DNA of 64,000 bases from Ursus arctos. Lineage: Eukaryota; Chordata; Mammalia; Carnivora; Ursidae. Below, piece after piece: positions 33,547 through 43,186 of the stretch. Each line of letters starts with the position of its first letter. Position 1 is the first letter of the stretch. The position numbers and the translations under genes are program-made. A model generated the notes under the pieces. The model was not told where the DNA came from and ran no database searches. It was given only the letters and a program-made list of their open reading frames with translations. The stretch covers positions 99,982,128 through 100,046,127 of the forward strand of contig NC_079873.1 of the NCBI RefSeq assembly GCF_023065955.2. The letters run 5' to 3'.

Positions 33547-34668
33547 TCTGATGAGGAGAGGTTGCGGGGTTGTCCAGAGCCCAAATTATTGACTGGGTCC
33601 AGGCCGTGCCCCTTGTTTTATAGGGATCTTAGGGATGTGGGCTTCTTCTTTAAAGATTTTATTTATTTATTTATGTGGCAGCCAACCAGCGAGAGAGGGA
33701 ACAGAAGCAGGGGAGTGGGAGAAGAAGAAGCAGACTCCCAGCGGAGGAGCCCAATGAGGGACTCCTTTCCGGAATGCTGGGATCACGCCCTAAGCCGAAG
33801 ACAGGCGCTCCATGACTGTGCCACCCAGGTGCCCGGGTTGTGGGCTTCTTGATTTTTCAGCCTGCCTTCTGGGGGAGGGGCCAGCTGTGCTGATACTCAG
33901 GCAACCCTGTTTGGGTAGAGTCTCCCTGTACCCTGTGAGGGGGGATGGGGATGGGCACAATGTGAGCAGGTATTTCCAGGCTTTTGTTCTCTGGTGGCTT
34001 TCCCTGGCGGTTTGCTGTGCCTCTTCTGAGAGTCAGAGCAGCAGTAGCCGAATCTCAGCCTCTGTCTCCCAACAGAGGGATCGCAGACCATTCTCCACTG
34101 ATGTTCTGGCCACTTTAACTCTGTTTCTGTTGGTGCTCCTCAACCCTGCAGCGTCCCTGGATGTGCGCCGCACAGCCAGCTTCCCAGCCCTCACTTCCAG
34201 GGCCGGCATGTCTCTGTCTTTTGTGTTTCTAACACTGCCGGCCGCCAGCCACCAGTCACCCCCGTGAGCTGCGGAGCTCCATTTTAGTGTGGTTCGCGGG
34301 CGCTCCAGGGCTCTGGTATTCTGAGTGGTTGTGCGCGTTCCCCGGCTCATGGTCTCAGTCTGCTCTCTCGCGGGTGCTGGTCTGTGAGTCTGCCCGCTCC
34401 CCTGTGCAGGTGGCTACATCTTCCTGGTGCCCGAACACGGCGGCTCCCTCCCCCTTCCGTTTATCTTCTGATATCTGTGTGCGGTTTCACGGCTCCCTGC
34501 TTCGTACCTCAATACTCATCACTGGAGATGTTCATTTGTAGAGATCCAGATGTATCTTCCTGCATCTCATGCTGATTCTGTCAATGTTCAGGATGGTCTG
34601 GTACCTATCCAGCTCAACTCAGGGGACCAGCTGAAAAAGGGGTCCCCTACTCCTCCGCCATCTTAACT
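33547..34668 (-). promoter_or_regulatory. L1 A 5'UTR / internal promoter region
   Basis: Begins on the right with a CTCCGCCATCTT motif, whose reverse complement AAGATGGCGG is a YY1-type site as known for L1 promoters. GC-richer than its flanks. It contains the captured SINEC at 33,648-33,838. It has single copies of the GC-rich unit that is doubled in copy B. Confidence 0.8.
33648..33838 (-). mobile_element. SINEC captured in L1 A 5'UTR
   Basis: Same orientation as the L1. Flanked by 'tgtgggcttctt' at 33,636-33,647 and 33,839-33,850. It has private changes shared with the SINEC in L1 B: 'gggactcctttcc' where the usual type reads 'gggctcgatccc', 'gccctaagcc' for 'gccctgagcc', and 'gacaggcgctc' for 'gcagacgctta'. 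The sense-strand tail contains AATAAA. Confidence 0.97.
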
Positions 34669-35042
34669 GCCATTTGCCAGAATTATTCATTTGAATGCAG
34701 AATAATGAAAAGTTTCTTTCTTATCTATTCAGTCATTCATTCAATAATTATGGTGAGTACTATTAAATAACAATGTGCATGTATAGGTGAAACAAAAATA
34801 CTACCATTCTCATGGAATTTCAAATCTTACAGAAATGCATATACAAGCAAAAATAATTTTATACTAGTCAAAATTTGCAAAAATAAAAATAAGCTGTATA
34901 GTATGCATTGTGAATAGAAATAAACAGATCTTAAGTTTTTGACACTTTTTTTCTATTTGAAACTATTAAATTTTTTGGTAAAAAGTATACACTCATCTTA
35001 GAAAAAAAAAAAGAAAAAATATATATCTAAAGAGTAGGCATG
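34669..35042. other. Unique AT-rich spacer between L1 A and the next SINEC
   Basis: No recognised repeat or gene. Confidence 0.4.
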
Positions 35043-35218
35043 GGGTACCTGGGTGTCTCAGTTGGTTAAATGGCCAACTCTTGGTTTCAGCTCAGGTCAT
35101 GATCTCAGGGTCCTGGGATTGAGCCCCACATCGGGCTCCTCTCCCTCTCCCTCTGCTCCTCCCCCCACTCACCTCTCTCTTTCTTTAAAATAATAAACAA
35201 GTAAATCTTTAAAAAATA
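35043..35218 (+). mobile_element. SINEC, older copy
   Basis: Plus-oriented SINEC with GGGTACCTGGGTGTCTCAG head. Flanks 'taaagagtaggcat' and 'taaagagtaggtat' form a TSD with one mismatch. Confidence 0.93.
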
Positions 35219-35346
35219 AAGAGTAGGTATAACTTTAGCTGACTTTTGAAGGAAGATTAGACTTTATCAAGTTGGCTCTGATTTAGAAAGCAGAGATAAT
35301 TTGGGGTCCATATTTATGTATTGTATTAAATTTTATTATTTTTTTT

Positions 35347-35373
35347 CTATTCAAACATGTTTATGTAATGTTC
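35347..35373 (-). other. 27-bp candidate 3'-transduced segment of L1 B
   Basis: Non-L1 sequence between two A-rich runs (in L1 sense), inside the TSDs. It could serve as a tag for the source locus of L1 B. Confidence 0.75.
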
Positions 35374-35663
35374 TTTTTTTTTTTAATAATGATTTTTTAT
35401 TATATTATGTTAGTCACCATACAGTACATCCCCGGATTTCGATGTAAGGCTCGATGATTCATTAGTTGTGTATAACACCCAGTGCACCATGCAATATGTG
35501 CCCTCCTTACTACCCATCACCGGTCTATCCCATTCCCCCACCCCCCTCCCCTCTGTAGCCCTCAGTTTGTTTCTCATAGTCCATAGTCTCTCATGTTTCA
35601 TTCCCCCTTCTGATTACCCCCCCTTTCTTTATCCCTTTCTTCCCCTACTGATCATTCTAGTTC

Positions 35664-38600
35664 TTATGTTCCATAGATGAGAGAAATCATATGATAGTTG
35701 TCTTTCTCTGCTTGACTTATTTCACTAAGCATTATCTCTTCCAGTGCCGTCCATGTTGTAGCAAATGTTGAGAACTCATTCTTTCTGATTGCTGAGTAAT
35801 ATTCCATTGTATATATGGACCACAACTTCTTAATCCAGTCATCTGTTGCAGGGCATCTCGGCTCCTTCCACGATTTAGCTATTGTGGACATTGCTGCTAT
35901 GAACATTGGGGTGCATATGGCCCTTCTCTTCACTACGTCTGTATCTTTGGGGTAAACACCCAGTAGTGCAATGGCTGGATCATAGGGTAGCTCAATTTTT
36001 AACTTTTTAAGGGACCTCCACACGGTTTTCCAGAGTGGCTGTACCAACTTGCATTCCCACCAACAATGTAGGAGGGATCCCCTTTCTCCACATCCTCTCC
36101 AACAATTGTTTCTTGCCTTGTCTATTTTTGCCATTCTAACTGGTGTAAGGTGGTATCTCAGTGTGGTTTTGATTTGAATTTCCTTGATGGCTAATGATTT
36201 TGAACATTTTTTCATGTGTCTGTTAGCCATTTGTATGTCTTCATTGGAAAAGTGTCTGTTCATATCTTCTGCCCATTTTTTGATTTGTTTATTTGTTTCT
36301 CGTGTATTGAGTTTGAGAAGTTCTTTGTAGATCTTGGATACCAGTCCTTTATCTGTAGTGTCATTTGCAAATATCTTCTCCCATTCCGTGGGCTGCCTCT
36401 TAGTTTTTCTGACTGTTTCCTTGGCTGTGCAGAAACTTTTAATCTTGATGAAGTCCCATAAATTCATTTTATCTTTTGTTTCTCTTGCCTTTGGGGATGT
36501 GTCATGAAAAAGGTTGCTTTGGCCGATGTCATAGAGGTTGCTGCCTATGTTCTCCTCTAGAATTTTGATGGATTCCTGTCTCACATCGAGGTCTTTCATC
36601 CATTTGGAGTTTATTTTTGTGTATGGTGTGAGATAGTGGTCAAGTTTCATTCTTTTGCATGTAGCTGTCCAATTTTCCCAGCACCATTTATTGAAGAGAC
36701 TGTCTTTTTCCCACCGGATGTTTTTTCCTGCTTTATCAAATATTAGTTGCCCAAAGAGCTGAGGGTCCATTTCTGGGCTCTCTATTCTGTTCCATTGGTC
36801 TATGTGTCTGTTTTGGTGCCAGTACCATGCTGTCTTTGTGATCACAGCTTTGTAGTACAGCTCGAAATCCGGCATTGTGATGCCCCCAGCTTTGTTTTTC
36901 CTTTTCAACAGTTCCTTGGAGATTCGGGGTCTTTTCTGGTTCCATAAAATTTAAGGACTATTTGTTCCAGTTCTTTGAAAAAAGTTCTCGGTATTTTGAT
37001 CGGGATAGCATTGAAAGTGTAGATTGCTCTGGGTAGCATGGACATTTTAACTATGTTAATTCTTCCGATCCATGAGCATGGAATATCTTTCCATCTTTTT
37101 ATGTCTTCCTCAATGTCTTTTAAGAGTGATTTATAGTTTCTAGAATAAAGGTCCTTTACGTCTCTGGTTAAGTTAATTCCAAGGTAAGTATGGTTTTTGG
37201 TGCTATTATAAATGGGATGGATTCCCTGATTTCTCTTTCTTCGTTTTCGATATTCGTGTACAGAAATGCAACTGATTTCTGAGCATTGATTTTGTATCCC
37301 GCCACGTTACTGAATTGCTCTATAACTTCTAATAGTTTGGGAGTGGCTTCTTTTGGGTTTTCCATATAGAGTATCATGTCGTCTGCGAAGAGAGACATTT
37401 TGACTTCTTCTTTGCCGATTTGAATACCTTTGATCCCTTTTTGTTGTCTGATTGCTGTTGCAAGGACTTCTAGTACTATGTTGAATAATAGTGGCGAGAG
37501 TGGGCATCCTTGTCGTGTTCCTGATCTTAAGGGAAAGGCTTCCAGCTTTTCCCCATTGAGAATAATATTTGCAGTAGGCTTTTCATAGATGGCTTTTATG
37601 AGATTGAGAAATGTACCTTCTATTCCTACACTCTGAAGGGTTTTAATCAGGAAAGGATGCTGTATTTTGTCAAATGCTTTTTCGGCATCGATTGAGAGGA
37701 TCATATGGTTCTTGAGTCTTTTCTTGTTGATATGATGTATCACGCTGATTGATTTGCGAATATTGAAGCACGCTTGCATCCCAGGTATGAATCCCACTTG
37801 ATCATGGTGGATAATCCTTTTAATGAACTGTTGGATTCTATTAGCAAGTATCTTGTTGAGGATTTTGGCGTCCATATTCATTAGGGAAATCGGTCTGTAA
37901 TTCTCCTTTTTGAGGGGGTCTTTGCCTGGTTTGGGGATCAAGGTAATATTGGCCTCATAGAATGAGTTTGGTAGCTTTCCTTCTGTTTCTATTTTTTGAA
38001 ATAGCTTTAGGAGAATAGGTATTATTTCTTCTTTGAATGTTTGGTAGAATTCCCCAGGAAAACCGTCCGGGCCTGGAGTTTTGTTATTTGGAAGCTTGTT
38101 TATCACTGACTCAATTTCTTCATAATTAATTGGCCTGTTTAAGAAATCAATTTCTTCCTTTTTCAATCTTGGTAGTTTATCGGTTTCCAGGAAGGATTCC
38201 ATCTCTTCCAGATTGCTTAGTTTATTGGCATATAGCTGTTGATAAAAATTTCTAATAATCCTTCCAATTTCAATGGTGCTCGTCGTGACCTCTCCTTTTT
38301 CATTCATAATTTTAATAATCTGGGTCCTTTCTCTTTTCTTTTGGATAAGTCTTGCCAGTGGTCTGTCAATTTTATTGATTCTCTCAAAGAACCAGCTTCT
38401 AGTCCTGTTGATCTGCTCTACTGTACTTCTGGTTTCTGCTTGATTGATTTCAGCTCTAATTTTGGTCAACTGCTTCCTCGTGCGTGGATTAGGCCTGTCC
38501 CTCTGTTGCTGTTCCAGCTTCTTGAGGTGAGAATAGAAAAACTGCATTTTAGATTTTTCTATTCTTTTGAGTGAGGCTTGGATGGCTATGTATTTCCCCC

Positions 38601-39486
38601 TTAGGACTGCCTTTGCAGTATCCCATAGGGTTTGGACTGTTGTATTTTCATTCTCATTGGTCTCCATAAGTTGTTTAATTTGATTTTTGATTTCCTGGTT
38701 TATCGAGTCATTCCTGAGCAGGATGGTTCTTAGTCTCCAAGTGTTTGAGTTTCTTCCAAATTTTTCCTTGTGGTTGAGTTCCAATTTCAGAGCGTTGTGG
38801 TCTGAGAATATGCAGGGGATAATTTCAATCTTTTGGTATCGGTTGAGACCTGTTTTGTGTCCCAGAACATGGTCTATTCTTGAAAATGTTCCATGGGCAT
38901 TAGAATAGAATGAGTATTCTTTGGTTCTGGGGTGTAGTGTTCTATATATATCTAAGAGGTCCAACTCGTCGAGTATGGCATTCAAAGCCTTTGATTCTTT
39001 GCTTTGTTTTTGCCAGGGTGTTCTGTCTATTTCTGAGAGTGGAGTGTTGAGGTCCCCTACTATTAATGTATTTTTATCTATATGTCTCTTTATTCTGGTT
39101 AAGAGTTGGCTTGTGTATCTTGCTGCTCCCCTGTTGGGGGCATATATATTTATAATTGTCATATCCACTTGTTGGATACATCCTTTAAGAATAATATAGT
39201 GCCCTTCTGCATCTCTAACTATAGTCTGTAGTTTAAAATCCAATTTATCTGATATGAGAATTGCTACCCCAGCTTTCTTTTGAGGTCCATTTGCGTGAAA
39301 GATGGTACTCCATCCCCTTACTCTCAGTCTGAATGCATCTTTGGGTTCGAAATGAGTCTCTTGTAGACAGCAAATGGATGGGTCATTTCTTTTTATCCAA
39401 TCTGCAACCCTGTGGCGTCTAAAGCAAGAATTTAAACCATTAATGTTAAGGCTGAGTACTGAGAGATATGCTTTTAATTCTGCCAT
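35664..39486 (-). pseudogene. L1 B ORF2, nearly intact, two one-base deletions
   Basis: Open for 772 codons from 39,486, covering the endonuclease (residues 1 to about 238, with [13 protein letters not shown] and [10 protein letters not shown]) and the reverse transcriptase ([17 protein letters not shown] at residues 700-703, the catalytic aspartates). A one-base loss at about 37,187 shifts the frame within the RYLG motif, and a second at about 36,948 shifts it again. The last 414 codons (36,908-35,664) then run to the normal stop and include the Cys-rich C-terminus. Total length, about 1,274 codons, is normal for mammalian L1. Residues about 19-26 read NSCFRRHR where copy A reads NAPIKCHR. 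As it stands it makes at most a truncated protein. Confidence 0.95.
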
Positions 39487-39558
39487 GTTGTCAGTAAAGT
39501 CTTTGTTTGTATTGGCTGTGACTTTCTGTTTTGTATCACTCTTGGGGCCTTTTTACTT

Positions 39559-40461
39559 TTATAGAACCCCCCGTAATACCTCCTGTAGGGCTGGTTTCGT
39601 GGTTACGAAATTGGCTAGTGACTGTCGATTCTGAAATGTCTTTATTTCTCCATCAATTCTGAATGACAGCCTTGCTGGATAAAGGATCCTTGGCTGCATG
39701 TTTTTCTCTGAAAGAGCTTTAAAAATGCTCCCCCAACCCTTTCTCTCATTCCAGGTCTGTGTAGACAGGTCTGACGTAATTCTGATGCCTTTGCCTTGGT
39801 ACGTGAGAAATTTCTTTGCCCTGGCCGCTTTCAATACTGTATCCTTGGATCTCATATTTGCGAATTGCACTATGACGTGACGTGGTGTAGGTCTGTCATG
39901 GTTGAGCTTGGGAGGTGTCCTCTCTGCCTCTTGGACACGAATTTTTGTTTCCCTTGCTAGATTAGGGAAGTTTTCAGCTACAATTTGTTCAAATATCTCT
40001 TCTAGACCTCTGTTTTTCTCCACCCCCTCGGGGATGCCGATGATTCTAACATTGGATCGTTTCGTTGAGTCAGTAATCTCCCGTAGCCAACATTCGTGGG
40101 CGTGGATTTTTTTAAGACCATCTTCTATTTTTATTTTTTCCTCTATTAACCCATCCTCCAATTCACTAACCCTTTCCTCCGCTTCGGTGACCCTGGCCGT
40201 CAGAGCCTCTAGTTTTGCCTGCATTTGGCTCATAGAATTTTTAATTTCTGTCAAATTCGCTCTCATTTCCGCCCTTAGGGATTCTATATTCTCAGTAATA
40301 TTTTCCTGAATACTTTTTTCAAGTCTACTCATTATCTTGACCATTGTTACTCTGAATTCCATTTCTGATAATTTGGTTACATCCATATCCGTTACTTCTG
40401 TGGCAGAGGTCACTGACTCACTGTCTTTTCTTTGCTGGGGGTGGCTTCTCCTTCTTGTCAT
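39559..40461 (-). CDS. L1 B ORF1p, RNA-binding protein, intact 300 codons
   Basis: Open from ATG to stop, with the same domain order as in copy A: basic N-terminus MTRRRSHPQQ, coiled coil about 45-132, RRM-like domain about 137-232 (IIGIPEGVEKNRG; PRHVIVQF), and a C-terminal domain with YPARLSF. The two copies differ at scattered residues and both stay open, which suggests either youth or selection on ORF1 before insertion. A captured SINEC lies about 103 bases upstream of the start, and ORF2 begins 72 bases after the stop. Confidence 0.93.
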   Translation of the reverse strand: MTRRRSHPQQRKDSESVTSATEVTDMDVTKLSEMEFRVTMVKIMSRLEKSIQENITENIESLRAEMRANLTEIKNSMSQMQAKLEALTARVTEAEERVSELEDGLIEEKIKIEDGLKKIHAHECWLREITDSTKRSNVRIIGIPEGVEKNRGLEEIFEQIVAENFPNLARETKIRVQEAERTPPKLNHDRPTPRHVIVQFANMRSKDTVLKAARAKKFLTYQGKGIRITSDLSTQTWNERKGWGSIFKALSEKNMQPRILYPARLSFRIDGEIKTFQNRQSLANFVTTKPALQEVLRGVL

Positions 40462-41790
40462 TTTAATGAGGGGAGTTTGCGGGGTTGTCCAGAGCCCAAA
40501 ATTATTGACTGGGTCCCAGGCCGTGCCCCTTGTTTTATAGGGATCTTAGAGATGTGGGCTTCTTCTTTAAAGATTTTATTTATTTACTTATCTGAGAGAG
40601 GGAGACAGACAGTCAGCAAGAACGGAACAGAAGCAGGGGAGTGAGAGAGGAAGACGCAGGCTCCCAGCGGAGGAGCCCGATGAGGGACTCCTTTCCATAA
40701 TGCCGGGATCACGCCCTAAGCCGGAGACAGGCGCTCAATGACTGTGCCACCCAGGCGCCTCCGGTTGTGGGCTTCTTGATTTTTCAGCCTGCCTTCTGTG
40801 TTCTGGGGGAGGGGCCTGCCGCGCCGATACTCAGGCAACCCTGTTTGGGTAGAGTCTCCGTGTCCCCTGCGAGGGAGGATGGGGATGGGCACTCTCTGAG
40901 CTGGTATTTCCAGGCTTTTGTTCTCTGGCGGCTTTCCCTGGCGGCCAGCTATGCCTCTTCTGAGGGTCAGAGCAGCAGAGGCTGCATTGTCTCAGAACAG
41001 AGGGATTGCAGACCGTTCTCCACTGATGTTCTGGCCACTTTAACTCTATTACTGTTGGTGCTGCTCAACCCTGCAGCGTCCCGGGATGTGTGCACCAACT
41101 CAGCGACCCTGCCCTCACTTCCAGGGCCGGCGCGTCTCTGTCCTTTGTGTTTCTAATGCCGCCAGCCACCGGCCGCCCCGCGCGCTCCCGGGTCTCCCGG
41201 TCTCAGTCTATGCCCGGTGAGCACACCTCGATTCCGGAGTTTCGTGAGAAGCCTGGTGGCGCGCGCACCCGGTTCAGGGTCTCAGTCTGCTGTTTCGCGG
41301 GTGCCGACCGCGAGTCCGCCCGCTCCCCCGTGCAGGTGGCCCGCCAGCCGCCAGCCGCCCCACGCGCGCTCCGGGAGTTCCCGGTCTCAGTCTGGATCCC
41401 GTGAGCACACCGGGATTCCGGTGTTCCGGGAGATGCCTGGTGGCGCGCGTGTTCACGGCTCACCGGTCTCAGTCCACTCTCTCGCGGGTGCCCTCTGTGA
41501 GTCCGCCCGCTCCCCCGTGCAGGTGGCTGCTGCTTCCCGGCGCCCAAATGCGGCGGCTCCCTCCCCCTTCCGTTTATCCTCCGAAATCCGTGCACGGTTT
41601 ACAGCTCCCCTCTTCGTACCTCAATACTCAGCGCTGGAGATGTTCATTTGTAGAGATCCAGATGCATCATCCTGGGTCTCAGGCTGATTCCGTGGTTATT
41701 TAGGCTGGTCTGGTACCTATCCAGCTCAACTCAGGGGACCGGCTGAAAAAGGGGTCCCCTACTCCTCCGCCATCTTAACTCTCTCCCCTC
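40462..41790 (-). promoter_or_regulatory. L1 B 5'UTR, CpG-rich, with tandem unit
   Basis: From 41,790 inward: the L1 start, an AAGATGGCGG YY1-type site, then a CpG-dense block at about 41,150-41,600. That block has two copies of a unit of about 184 bp: 'gtgagcacacc' at 41,217 and 41,401, and 'tcccccgtgcaggtggc' ending each. This is the expected place of the L1 internal Pol II promoter. Open frames on both strands here (up to 156 codons) come from the GC bias. Confidence 0.85.
40565..40765 (-). mobile_element. SINEC captured in L1 B 5'UTR
   Basis: Same site, orientation and flanking repeat ('tgtgggcttctt', 40,553-40,564 and 40,766-40,777) as in L1 A, with the same private substitutions. The sense tail contains AATAAA. 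Confidence 0.97.
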
Positions 41791-41805
41791 TGTATTAAAT
41801 TTTAT

Positions 41806-42005
41806 AATGAAAAAATCATTTAAACTTTTATGCTATAATACAGAATTGTGCGTACTACAACTTTGAGGTATTACAAAGCAGACCTCCCATTCATGGTTTT
41901 TGCCTTCTACATATTTACAACCTGACAGTGCTGACTTGAGTGAAAGTGTTATGAGGCATAGCTTACAGAAAATCCAGTATTTGGAAATCAAAACACATGT
42001 AATAC
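41806..42005. other. Unique 200-bp spacer between head-to-head L1 B and L1 D
   Basis: AT-rich, no repeat recognised. It lies between two L1 5' ends that point away from each other. Confidence 0.6.
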
Positions 42006-42482
42006 AGGAGGAGGAGTTACGATGGCAGGGAGGAGGAGTTAAGATGGCGGAGGAGTAGGGGACCCCTTTTTCAGCTGGTCCCCTGAGTCGAGCTGGATAG
42101 ATACCAGACCATCTTGAACACCCACAGAATTAGCCTGAGATGTAGAAAGATACACCTTGACCTATACAAATGAACATCTCCAGCACTGAGTATTGAGGTA
42201 CGAAGCGGGGAGCCGTGAATCCGCACAAGATACCAGAAGATAAACGGAAAGGGGAGGGAGCCTCTGCGTTCGGGGGCCGGGAAGCGGAAGTCACCTGCAC
42301 TGGGGAGCCGGCAGGCTCACAGACCCGCACCTGTGAGAGAGCAGACTGAGACCGTGAGCCTGGGAATGTGCACGACCAGTCTGAAAACTGGAGCTCCAGA
42401 GTGTACACGAACCACACTGAAACGGAGCTCTGGAGTGCGCGGGGGCAGCTGGTGGCTGGCAGTGTTAGAAACACAAAGGAAG

Positions 42483-42703
42483 CGGGCACCTGGGTGGCAC
42501 AGCGGTTAAGCGTCTGCCTTCGGCTCAGGGCGTGATCCCAGCGTTATGGAATCAAGCCCCACATCAGGCTCCTCCGCTATGAGCCTGCTTCTTCCTCTCC
42601 CACTCCCCCTGCCTGTGTTCCCTCTCTCGCTGGCTGTCTCTATCTCTGTCGAATAAATAAATAAAATCTTAAAAAAATAATAAAAAAAATTAAAAAAAAA
42701 AAA
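42483..42703 (+). mobile_element. SINEC in L1 D 5'UTR (separate insertion)
   Basis: Plus-oriented young SINEC with a long A-rich tail. TSD 'gaaacacaaaggaag' at 42,468-42,482 and 42,704-42,718. A different site from the SINEC of A and B. Confidence 0.97.
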
Positions 42704-43186
42704 GAAACACAAAGGAAGGAGACATGCTGGCCCTGGAAGTGAGGGCTGGGATGCCAGCTGTGGGGCGCACATCCCGGGATGCTGCAGGGTTTAGCAGCAC
42801 CAACAGAAATAGTGTTAAAGAGGCCAGAAGAGCTCAGTGGAGAGCGGACTGCGATCTCTCTGTTCTGAGACAGAGGGTGGGATTTGGCCACTGCTGCTCT
42901 GACACTCAGAAGAGCACAGCAAACTGCCAAGGAAAGCCACCAGAGAACAAAAGCCTGGAAATACCTGCTCACATTGTGCCCATCCCCATCCCCCCTCACA
43001 GGGTACAGGGAGACTCTACCCAAACAGGGTTGCCTGAGTTTCAGCACAGCTGGCCCCTCCCCCAGAAGGCAGGCTGAAAAATCAAGAAGCCCACATCCCT
43101 AAGATCCCTATGAAACAAGTGCACACTGCCTGGGTCCTGGTCAATAATTTGGGCTCCGTGCATTTCCACAACCTTTCCTCATCAGA

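Larger units (their letters stand above)
28461..34668 (-). mobile_element. L1 copy A, nearly full length, carries a SINEC in its 5'UTR
   Basis: Minus-strand L1 of about 6.2 kb. The 5' end on the right shows the promoter start AGTTAAGATGGCGGAGGAG (reverse complement at 34,650-34,668). Then come the 5'UTR, a captured SINEC (33,648-33,838), an intact ORF1 (33,546-32,644), a 72-base spacer, a broken ORF2 (32,571-28,759), the 3'UTR and an A-rich end at about 28,461. It lacks the first ~10 bases present in copy B, and I see no TSD. By eye it is highly similar to B, so it is young, but ORF2 is disabled. Confidence 0.97.
35347..41790 (-). mobile_element. L1 copy B, full length, with TSD and probable 3' transduction
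   Basis: Minus-strand L1. On the right the 5' terminus is complete (reads GAGGGGAGAGAGTTAAGATG inward) and is followed by TSD 'tgtattaaattttat' at 41,791-41,805, matched at 35,322-35,336. Internal order: CpG-rich 5'UTR with a duplicated unit, captured SINEC (40,565-40,765), intact ORF1, ORF2 with two one-base losses, 3'UTR, A-run (35,374-35,384), then 27 bases of non-L1 sequence (35,347-35,373), then a second A-rich run before the TSD. The extra tail is a probable 3' transduction. The youngest-looking L1 here. Confidence 0.97.

Noticed and set aside
41203..41703. Several frames of 100-156 codons, Arg/Ser/Pro-rich, on both strands
   Set aside because: They lie in the CpG-rich L1 B 5'UTR. High GC removes stop codons, and the frames contradict each other.
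28461..41790. Segmental duplication as the origin of L1 A and L1 B
   Set aside because: B has its own 15-bp TSD and a separate 3' tail, and the sequences flanking A and B do not match each other. Not fully excluded for A, which lacks a TSD.
42506..43047. Minus-strand frames of 88-135 codons
   Set aside because: Antisense of the L1 D 5'UTR and of its SINEC. The lysine/phenylalanine runs come from the SINE A-tail.
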